Source: Candidatus Omnitrophota bacterium
GTDB taxonomy: Bacteria; Omnitrophota; Koll11; Aquiviventales; Aquiviventaceae
NCBI GenBank assembly: GCA_023247285.1
Contig: JAHFGU010000119.1
Coordinates: 1 to 5,224 of the forward strand
Direction of reading: 5' to 3'
DNA: 5,224 nucleotides
Positions 1 through 5,224 of the stretch are shown here, one piece after another. The notes under the pieces were generated by a model, which saw only the letters and a list, made by a program, of their open reading frames with translations, searched no databases and was not told the DNA's origin. The position numbers were made by a program, and so were the translations under genes. The stretch's first letter is position 1. Each line of letters begins with the position of its first letter.

Positions 1-210
1 CTCCGGGCCATCCGCAAGCGCTTGCGATGGTCCGAGGAGTTCTGCGCCTATCAGCTGGGGGTGACCTATTCGACGCTGAACCGGTGGGAGCGCGGCGAAT
101 CGCTGCCGCGCAGCCGCGCGGTCCTCAGCGCGGTGGACCGGTTCATCGCCACGTACGGCAACGCACAGGATGCAGCAGACACAGGGCCGCAGACGGGAGG
201 GAGCCAATGA
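1..210 (+). CDS. XRE/Cro-CI-type helix-turn-helix regulator, 3' part only (5' end outside window)
   Basis: An open frame runs from the first base of the window to a TGA at 208-210 and gives 69 visible residues. The visible part is a helix-turn-helix: an arginine/lysine-rich first helix (RAIRKRLRW, residues 2-10), the pattern F14-A16-x-x-L19-G20-V21 typical of the XRE second helix, and a recognition helix around T22-R31 (TYSTLNRWERG), where the N-x-W-E-x-G stretch is the family hallmark. A short polar tail (about residues 53-69) follows. A TTG at 22 could serve as a start, but the frame is open to the window edge and the upstream residues complete the first HTH helix, so the true start lies upstream. 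It may be a stand-alone protein of roughly 70-100 aa or the C-terminal domain of something larger. Its stop overlaps the nosZ start by 4 bp, so it is probably co-transcribed and coupled to nosZ. Regulation of nos genes by it is inference; no operator is visible. Confidence 0.8.
   Translation, partial: LRAIRKRLRWSEEFCAYQLGVTYSTLNRWERGESLPRSRAVLSAVDRFIATYGNAQDAADTGPQTGGSQ
195..200 (+). promoter_or_regulatory. Shine-Dalgarno sequence of nosZ
   Basis: GGGAGG lies 6 nt upstream of the ATG at 207, inside the last codons of the HTH gene. It is the strongest ribosome binding site in the window and fixes the nosZ start at 207. The frame is open further upstream (to an ATG at 27), but that part reads the HTH gene out of frame and would place about 60 residues ahead of the signal peptide. 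Confidence 0.8.
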
Positions 211-2297
211 ACGCGCCGAGATGGATGTGGACAGCCGGGGTGATCGTGGTCGCAGCCGGGGCAGGGCTCGCGCTATCGAAAGGCCGCGTGGCCGCGATGG
301 GCAATCAGCCTGCGTCATCCGGCTCGTCGGGAACCGCCAGCCAGGCCACGGCCTCCCTCCCCGTCGATGCGCTCGCCATTGCGAAGGCGCGGCAGCTCTC
401 GCCCGCCGACGTCAATGCGGCGTTGGAAACCTATATGCCCTCGGGCCGCTATGACGACTACCTGATGTTCGCCTCGGGAGGGCACAGCGGGCAGATGTTC
501 GTCATCGGCTTGCCGTCGATGCGGGTGCTGCGGGAGATTGCCGTCTTCACGCCGGAGCCGTGGGAGGGCTATGGCGTGGGCGTGAAGGATGAGGCCATTA
601 CGGAATCGCAGGCGCGCGACGCAGGGCTCCGGCCGAGGCCGCTGACCTGGGCGGACACGCACCATCCCGCGCTCAGCGAGACCAACGGGGATTACGACGG
701 CGCATACCTGTTCATCGGCGACAAGGCCAACGGCCGCCTCGCGGTGATCGACCTGCGCGACTTTGAGACGAAGCAGATTGTCGCCAATCCGATCTTCAAC
801 AACAATCACGGGGCGGCGTTTGTGACCCCGAACACCGAGTACGTGATCGAAGGCTCCCAGTTCGCGGTGCCGCTGGATGGCCAATATGCGCCCTTGTCCG
901 ATTACCAGACGTCGTACCGCGGGCTGGTGACGTTCTGGAAGTTCGACCGCCAGCACGGGCGGCTGGCGCTGGACCAATCCTTCGCGATCGAGCTGCCGCC
1001 CTACTGGCAGGACCTGGCGGATGCCGGCAAGCTCGCCAGCGACGGCTGGGTCTTCATCAACTCCCTCAACACCGAGATGGCCACGGGCGGCATCGAGGAG
1101 GGCAACCCGCCCATCGAGGCCGGCGCCTCCGAGCACGACATGGACTACCTGCATGTCATCAACTGGAAGAAAGCCGAGCAGGTCGTGGCGGCGGGCAAGG
1201 CGCCGACGATCAAGGGCCTGCGCGTCATCCCGCTGCAGATGGCGATCGACGAGGGCCTCCTGTACTTCGTGCCCGAGCCGAAGAGCCCGCACGGGGTCGA
1301 CATCTGCCCGGAAGGCTCCCACATCGTCGTCGGCGGCAAGCTCGATCCGCACGTCACGATCTTCAATATCAATCTCATCACGCAGGCCATCGCGAAGCAG
1401 GACTACGAGGGCAAGGACGTGTACGGGGTCCCGATCCTGCGGTTCGATGCGGTGAAAGAGGCGCAGGTGGAGATCGGGCTCGGGCCGCTGCACACGCAGT
1501 TCGACAACAAGGGCTACGCGTACACGAGCCTCTTTCTCGACAGCTCCGTGGCCCGCTGGACGATGGGCAACTGCAAGTACCGCGCGCCGGAAGGGCCGTG
1601 GAAGCTCGTCGAGAAGCTGCCGGTCAGCTACAACATCGGCCACCTGGCGGCGGCGGAGGGCGACACGGTGGACCCGGACGGGAAATATCTCGTGGCCCTC
1701 AACAAGTGGTCCGGCGACCGGTTCACCAACATGGGGCCGCTGCTGCCGCAGAACCTGCAGCTGGTCGACATCTCGCAGCCGGGCGAGAGCATGAAGCTGC
1801 TCTACGACATGCCCATGGGCCTGGGCGAGCCGCACTACGCGCAGATCATCAAGGTCGACAAGATCAAAGCCTGGGAAGTGTATCCCGAGGTCGGCTGGGA
1901 TCCGCTGACGCAGGCCAAGAGCCCGAACGCCAGCCTGGAAGGCAAGATCGAGCGCACGGGCAATACGGTTGAAGTGTGGATGACGGCGATCCGCAGCCAC
2001 TTCGATCCTGAGCATGTGCAGATCACGAAGGGTGACCATGTGTTCTGGCACATCACGAACCTCGAACGCACGCGCGACGCCACGCACGGCTTCACGATTC
2101 CGGGGTATAACATCGCCGCCAGCATCGAGCCGGGCGAGACCGTGACGGTGGAGTTCATCGCCGACAAGGAAGGCGTCTATCCGTACTACTGCTTGGAGTT
2201 CTGCTCGGCGCTGCACCTGGAGATGGCCGGCTACTTCCTCGTGGCGCCGGCTGCGGCTGCGCCGGTCGCGGATGCGAGCCGTGGGGATGGGCTCTAA
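207..2297 (+). CDS. nosZ: Nitrous oxide reductase NosZ, clade II (Sec-exported)
   Basis: This is the terminal reductase of denitrification (N2O + 2H+ + 2e- to N2 + H2O), 696 aa from the ATG at 207. The N-terminus has a short basic start (R5), a hydrophobic core at about 7-23, no twin-arginine motif and no lipobox cysteine, so export is by Sec. A Ser/Ala/Gly-rich linker (about 35-50) precedes the seven-bladed propeller (about 80-565). All seven CuZ histidines can be placed by their motifs: H152-H153 (DTHHP, the clade II form of clade I DVHH), H201 (NHG), H362 (SPHG), H429 (GPLHT), H479 (IGHL) and H543 (EPHY). The C-terminal cupredoxin domain (about 585-680) carries CuA ligands H627, C662, C666, H670 and M673 in CLEFCSALHLEM; the residue between the cysteines is Glu664, where clade I has Trp. 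Unlike epsilonproteobacterial NosZ, there is no C-terminal haem c domain (no CxxCH); the protein ends in an Ala-rich tail. The ATG overlaps the HTH stop (ATGA), and the 3' end overlaps the next gene. The enzyme appears complete and functional. Confidence 0.97.
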   Translation: MNAPRWMWTAGVIVVAAGAGLALSKGRVAAMGNQPASSGSSGTASQATASLPVDALAIAKARQLSPADVNAALETYMPSGRYDDYLMFASGGHSGQMFVIGLPSMRVLREIAVFTPEPWEGYGVGVKDEAITESQARDAGLRPRPLTWADTHHPALSETNGDYDGAYLFIGDKANGRLAVIDLRDFETKQIVANPIFNNNHGAAFVTPNTEYVIEGSQFAVPLDGQYAPLSDYQTSYRGLVTFWKFDRQHGRLALDQSFAIELPPYWQDLADAGKLASDGWVFINSLNTEMATGGIEEGNPPIEAGASEHDMDYLHVINWKKAEQVVAAGKAPTIKGLRVIPLQMAIDEGLLYFVPEPKSPHGVDICPEGSHIVVGGKLDPHVTIFNINLITQAIAKQDYEGKDVYGVPILRFDAVKEAQVEIGLGPLHTQFDNKGYAYTSLFLDSSVARWTMGNCKYRAPEGPWKLVEKLPVSYNIGHLAAAEGDTVDPDGKYLVALNKWSGDRFTNMGPLLPQNLQLVDISQPGESMKLLYDMPMGLGEPHYAQIIKVDKIKAWEVYPEVGWDPLTQAKSPNASLEGKIERTGNTVEVWMTAIRSHFDPEHVQITKGDHVFWHITNLERTRDATHGFTIPGYNIAASIEPGETVTVEFIADKEGVYPYYCLEFCSALHLEMAGYFLVAPAAAAPVADASRGDGL

Positions 2298-4170
2298 GAC
2301 AACGCGCGACGCCAAGGGCCGGCCGCTGGATGGGGCTGGCTGCTCGTTGGCGGCGCGCCGCCGGCTGGCGCGCGGCCTGCTGCTGGCTGCCTCGGCGATC
2401 TTGCTCGCGTCGCTGCGCGGGCCCTACTGGACCATGCGCGTGAAAGCCCCGCAGTATCCGAACGGCTTGTCGCTGGTCGTCTACGCCAACCGGCTCGAGG
2501 GCGACGTGCGCGAGATCGACATGCTCAACCACTACATCGGGATGAGGCCGCTTGAGCACGGCGCGAAGACCGAGCGGCAGTTGGCGATCCCCGGCATTCT
2601 CGTGGCCGCGACAGGCCTCCTCATCCTCGGCTGGCTCTCGACGAGGTGGGCCGCGGGCTTGGCGCTGCCCACGCTCGCGATCCCGCCGCTGTTCGCGCTG
2701 GACCTGTACGGATGGCTGCGCAACTACGGGCTGCATTTGAATCCAAAGGCGCCCTTGTCGCGCGCGGTGAAACCGTTCGTGCCGCCGCTGATCGGGCAGG
2801 GGAAGATCGCCCAGTTCGACGTGGTCTCGCAGTTCGGCCACGGATTTTGGCTGGCGGTCGCAGCCGGTGCGGTGGCGCTGCTGGCGATCTGGTTGCGGGG
2901 CCGCAGCCAGGCGCGGGCGCGCACCCTGCTGGTCGCGCTGGCCTTCGGCCTCGCAGGGTTTGGAGCCGGCGCCAGCGCCTCGGCGCAGACGCGTGTCGTG
3001 GGACCTGGCGGGCTTGCCACCATTCAGGCGGCGGTCGACCAGGCGGCCGATGGCGACACGGTGCTGGTGCGGCCTGGCCGCTACGAGGGCCCGCTCACCG
3101 TCAGGACGCGCATCACCCTGGAGGGGCAGGATGGCGCGATTCTCGACGGAGGCGGACGCGGCACGGTGGTGACCCTCGCCGCGCCCGGGATTGTCATGCG
3201 GGGGTTTGCCGTGCGCGGCAGCGGCGACATCCTCTCGGCGGAGCACACCGGCATTCTCGCCAGCGCGCCTGGGATCATCATCGAGGGCAACCGGCTGGAC
3301 GACGTCTTGTTTGGGATTTCGCTGCGCCGCGCCCCGCACAGCGTGGTGCGCGATAACGTGCTCCACGGCAAGCCGCTGCCGGTCGCGCGCCGGGGCGATG
3401 CGATCCGCGTCTGGTTCAGCGACGACGTGGCGATTGAGCGCAACCGCGTGCTGGACGGCCGCGACGCCGTGCTCTGGTACTCGAAGCGCCTGGCGATCCG
3501 GGGCAATGAGGTCCGGCGCGGCCGCTACGGGCTGCACTTCATGTACTGCGACGGGGCCGAGGTCGCCGACAACCTGGTCGCCGACAACTCCGTCGGCATC
3601 TATCTGATGTACAGCGCGCACCTGCGGCTGTCCGGCAACCGCATGACGGGCAACCGGGGTCCGAGCGGCTACGGGCTGGGGTTGAAGGACATGGATGGGG
3701 TGCAGATCGAGGACAACGTGCTCGCGGATAACCGGGTTGGGGTCTTCCTCGAGCATGCCTCGGGCGAGTGGATCGGCAACCGCCTGGTGGCCAACGACGT
3801 CGGCCTCTGGGTGTGGCCGTCATCGACGCGCAACCGGTTCACGGGCAACGACCTGATCGACAACGGCGAGCAGGTGGTCGTGGAGGGCGAGCTGGGCGAC
3901 CGCGGTAACGCCTGGGCAGGCAACTTCTGGAGTGACTACCGGGGCTTTGATGCGGATGGCGACGGGGTCGGGGACGTTCCGTATCGTGCAATGCGCGTGT
4001 TCGAGCGGCTGGCGGAGCGCTATCCCGCGCTGCGCCTCTATGCCACCAGCCCGGCCGCCCAGACCATCGAGCTGGCCGCGCGGCTCTTTCCGGTGTTTGC
4101 GCCGCGGTCGAACCTTGTCGATCCACAGCCGCGCATGCGGCCGATCGACATCGGACGGCGCACCGCATGA
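2272..4170 (+). CDS. nosD: NosB-like membrane domain fused to NosD copper-site maturation protein
   Basis: The product is 632 aa from ATG 2272, clearly longer than an ordinary NosD (roughly 400-450 aa). Residues about 30-210 form a membrane domain with four hydrophobic segments (about 33-48, 104-123, 126-149, 192-208), resembling NosB, which sits between nosZ and nosD in clade II clusters. A fifth hydrophobic stretch (218-236, ending ASA-Q) looks like a NosD signal peptide. From about 243 the protein is NosD: an opening GLATIQAAVDQAADGDTV strand pattern, then a right-handed beta-helix with parallel turns built on repeated 'I/V-x-x-N-x-(I/V/L)' units to about 546. An acidic DADGDGVGD loop (560-568, possibly Ca-binding) follows, then the NosD C-terminal tail (ATSPAAQ...ARLFPVFAP). 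In the studied Pseudomonas system NosD is periplasmic and, with NosF and NosY, assembles the CuZ site of NosZ. The start is uncertain: ATG 2272, GTG 2281 and ATG 2287 all overlap nosZ and none has a good Shine-Dalgarno, so coupling to nosZ termination is likely. The stop overlaps nosF by 4 bp. Confidence 0.92.
   Translation: MRAVGMGSKTTRDAKGRPLDGAGCSLAARRRLARGLLLAASAILLASLRGPYWTMRVKAPQYPNGLSLVVYANRLEGDVREIDMLNHYIGMRPLEHGAKTERQLAIPGILVAATGLLILGWLSTRWAAGLALPTLAIPPLFALDLYGWLRNYGLHLNPKAPLSRAVKPFVPPLIGQGKIAQFDVVSQFGHGFWLAVAAGAVALLAIWLRGRSQARARTLLVALAFGLAGFGAGASASAQTRVVGPGGLATIQAAVDQAADGDTVLVRPGRYEGPLTVRTRITLEGQDGAILDGGGRGTVVTLAAPGIVMRGFAVRGSGDILSAEHTGILASAPGIIIEGNRLDDVLFGISLRRAPHSVVRDNVLHGKPLPVARRGDAIRVWFSDDVAIERNRVLDGRDAVLWYSKRLAIRGNEVRRGRYGLHFMYCDGAEVADNLVADNSVGIYLMYSAHLRLSGNRMTGNRGPSGYGLGLKDMDGVQIEDNVLADNRVGVFLEHASGEWIGNRLVANDVGLWVWPSSTRNRFTGNDLIDNGEQVVVEGELGDRGNAWAGNFWSDYRGFDADGDGVGDVPYRAMRVFERLAERYPALRLYATSPAAQTIELAARLFPVFAPRSNLVDPQPRMRPIDIGRRTA
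2359..2901 (+). other. NosB-like four-helix membrane domain within the nosD reading frame
   Basis: This covers residues about 30-210 of the fused protein. After the basic RRRLAR and helix 1 comes an outward loop with the stretch APQYPNGLSLVVY (59-71) and EIDMLNHYIGM (81-91), which I recall as the signature of the small membrane protein between nosZ and nosD in clade II clusters (NosB in Wolinella). Helices 2 and 3 flank a short inner turn (STRW). A second outward loop (about 151-190) holds FVPPLIGQGKIAQF, and helix 4 ends in inner basic residues RGRSQARAR. Arginine placement fits an in-out-in-out-in path, so the following segment crosses outward and places NosD in the periplasm. The biochemical role of NosB is not settled. 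The match to NosB rests on memory of family motifs and gene order, not on an alignment. Confidence 0.65.
2899..2985 (+). other. Signal-peptide-like segment internal to the NosB-NosD fusion
   Basis: Residues 210-238 have the three-part shape of a Sec signal: basic (RSQARAR), hydrophobic (TLLVALAFGLAGFGAG) and a small-residue end ASASA before Q239, with Ala at -3 and -1. It lies exactly where NosD homology begins. It would act as a fifth transmembrane helix in the fusion, or as a cleavable signal that frees NosD. An in-frame TTG at 2893 could also start a separate NosD here, but no good ribosome binding site precedes it. Cleavage is inference. Confidence 0.55.
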
Positions 4171-5099
4171 GCACGCCACCTTCAAGCGCCGCGCCGCACC
4201 AGGTGGCGATCAACGCGCAGGCTGTCACGAAGCGCTTCGGCCGTGTCATGGCGGTCGACGGGGTAACGCTGGCGATCCGGCCCGGCGAAGCCGCGGTCTT
4301 GTGGGGTCCCAACGGCGCTGGCAAGACGACGCTGCTGCGCTGCGTGCTGGGGGTGGTGCCCTTCACAGGGACGCTCACCGTCTGCGGCCATGACGTCCAA
4401 CGGGATGGGAAAGCCGCGAGGCGGCTGATGGGATACGTCCCGCAAGAAATCCGGCTCTCCGGACATCAGACGGTGGCGGACACAGCCACGTTCATTGCGC
4501 GGCTGCGGCGCGTCTCGCCGGCGGCCGTGCTCGCAGGGCTGGCTCAACGGGGGCTGGACGGCCTGGCGGCGCAGCGGGTGCAGGCGCTGTCGGGCGGCAT
4601 GAAGCAGCGGCTGGCGCTCGCGTTGGCGCTGGTCTCGGATCCGCCCGCGCTCCTGTTGGATGAGCCGACCAGCAATCTCGACGTCACCACTCGGCGGGCG
4701 CTGCTGGAGGAACTGGAACAGCTGAAGGCGCAGGGCAAGACCCTGCTCATCTGCTCGCATCATGCGGCGGAGGTCTGGCGGATCGCGGACCGCGTCATCG
4801 TCCTTGAGCGCGGCCGCGTCATTGCGGACGGCGAGCCCGAGGCGCTCGGGGCCCATCTGGGCGGCGAGGCGCTGGTGGCCCTCACCTTCGCGGCATCGGA
4901 GAAAGATGCGGCGAGGGCGCTGTTGGAGCGTCACGGGTTGACCGTCGTGGCCAACGGCAGCGCGCGCCAACTGTGGGTGCGGATCGCCGGCCACCGGAAG
5001 CTGGAGCCGTTGCGCCTGCTGCATGACGCGCGGATCCGGGTGCTCGACGTCGAGCTGCACAGCGTTTCCCCCGCTCCGCCGGGCGCGTCCGGGCGCTGA
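4167..5099 (+). CDS. nosF: NosF, ATP-binding subunit of the NosDFY ABC transporter
   Basis: This is a cytoplasmic ABC ATPase of 310 aa that powers the NosDFY complex maturing the copper-sulfur site of NosZ. All nucleotide-binding motifs are present: Walker A GPNGAGKT (47-54, K53), Q-loop Q93 (YVPQE), signature LSGGMKQR (141-148), Walker B ALLLDEP (161-167, catalytic E166), D-loop SNLD (169-172) and H-switch H198 (CSHH). Residues about 232-310 form the C-terminal extension common in ABC-2 type ATPases; length is normal for the family. The start ATG at 4167 overlaps the nosD stop (ATGA), with a weak GGACGG 8 nt upstream (4153-4158), so coupling to nosD translation is likely. The ATPase alone would be assigned only to the multidrug/ABC-2 type. 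The name nosF rests on its place between nosD and nosY, which makes it secure. Confidence 0.95.
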   Translation: MSTPPSSAAPHQVAINAQAVTKRFGRVMAVDGVTLAIRPGEAAVLWGPNGAGKTTLLRCVLGVVPFTGTLTVCGHDVQRDGKAARRLMGYVPQEIRLSGHQTVADTATFIARLRRVSPAAVLAGLAQRGLDGLAAQRVQALSGGMKQRLALALALVSDPPALLLDEPTSNLDVTTRRALLEELEQLKAQGKTLLICSHHAAEVWRIADRVIVLERGRVIADGEPEALGAHLGGEALVALTFAASEKDAARALLERHGLTVVANGSARQLWVRIAGHRKLEPLRLLHDARIRVLDVELHSVSPAPPGASGR

Positions 5100-5103
5100 G
5101 TCC

Positions 5104-5224
5104 ATGGACATCACGACGGTCGGCCTCATTGCCGGCAAGGAATTTCGAGACATGTGGCGCAGCCGGTGGTTCGCGGTGATGGCCGCGGCGTTCGCGGCGC
5201 TCTCGCTTGCCCTGAGCCTCCTGG
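5104..5224 (+). CDS. nosY: NosY, ABC-2 permease subunit of NosDFY, 5' part only
   Basis: An ATG 4 nt after the nosF stop opens a frame that stays open to the window end and gives 40 residues. The start reads MDITTVGLIAGKEFRDMWRS, followed by a hydrophobic stretch (WFAVMAAAFAALSLALSLL, from about residue 22). An amphipathic N-terminal segment with I-A-G-K-E-F-R-D, basic residues (R18, R21) and then the first membrane helix is the usual opening of NosY and other ABC-2 permeases. NosY forms the membrane part that couples NosF ATP hydrolysis to periplasmic NosD. No proper Shine-Dalgarno is seen (only GAG at the nosF stop), so translation may depend on ribosomes finishing nosF. An ATG at 5152 is an alternative start, but it would lose the conserved opening segment. 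The gene is cut by the window edge, so completeness is unknown. Confidence 0.9.
   Translation, partial: MDITTVGLIAGKEFRDMWRSRWFAVMAAAFAALSLALSLL

Noticed and set aside
27..206. N-terminal extension of NosZ to an upstream ATG at 27
   Set aside because: It reads the HTH gene in another frame, lacks NosZ homology, would bury the signal peptide behind 60 residues, and the strong Shine-Dalgarno at 195-200 points to 207.
1..206. FNR/DNR-type box (TTGAT-N4-ATCAA) or other promoter ahead of nosZ
   Set aside because: I looked for one and saw none; the region is coding, so the operon promoter is presumably upstream of the window.
315..2315. A 666-codon open frame on the - strand opposite nosZ
   Set aside because: It mirrors nosZ codon structure in high-GC DNA; the product is Arg/Val/Leu-rich with no recognisable domain, and the + strand gene is certain.
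2646..3356. A 236-codon + strand open frame inside nosD
   Set aside because: It is an out-of-frame shadow with Arg/Gly/Ala-rich product and no motif, while the nosD frame is continuous.
2155..3756. A 533-codon open frame on the - strand opposite nosD
   Set aside because: The composition (Arg, Gln, Pro, Ala, His rich) is typical of antisense reading of GC-rich genes, with no motif, and it lies against a clear beta-helix protein.
4182..5153. A 323-codon open frame on the - strand opposite nosF
   Set aside because: It is a shadow of nosF; low-complexity Arg/Gln-rich product without domains.

Overview
The window holds part of a nitrous oxide reductase (nos) operon, all on the + strand and with almost no non-coding DNA. 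In order: the 3' end of a small XRE-type helix-turn-helix regulator (1-210), nosZ of the Sec-exported 'clade II' (atypical) kind (207-2297), a long nosD whose N-terminus carries a four-helix membrane domain resembling NosB of clade II clusters (2272-4170), nosF, the ABC ATPase (4167-5099), and the first 40 codons of nosY, the ABC permease (5104-5224, cut by the window end).

The genes fit one pathway. NosZ reduces N2O to N2 in the periplasm (or equivalent) using the CuZ and CuA copper centres. All seven CuZ histidines and the CuA ligands are visible, so the enzyme looks catalytically intact. NosD, NosF and NosY form the membrane machine that matures the copper-sulfur site of NosZ. Regulator/nosZ and nosD/nosF overlap by 4 bp (ATGA). 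nosZ/nosD overlap by about 11-26 bp, and nosF/nosY are 4 bp apart. This points to one polycistronic transcript with translational coupling. No promoter, terminator, tRNA, repeat, CRISPR array or mobile element is visible, and there is no gene-free stretch of even 50 bp. The genes nosR/nosX, nosL, nosG/nosH and the nos c-type cytochromes are not in this window.

The DNA is strongly GC-rich, with G/C at most third codon positions. This and the clade II NosZ suggest a high-GC Gram-negative bacterium or environmental lineage outside the classical alpha/beta/gamma-proteobacterial denitrifiers. Gemmatimonadota, Anaeromyxobacter-like myxobacteria, Acidobacteriota, Chloroflexota or similar are possible, but I cannot assign a taxon from the sequence alone.

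The points most worth a second look are the apparent NosB-NosD fusion with a signal-peptide-like segment now internal, and the small HTH regulator translationally coupled to nosZ. No wholly new system is evident: this is a recognisable operon with unusual architecture.
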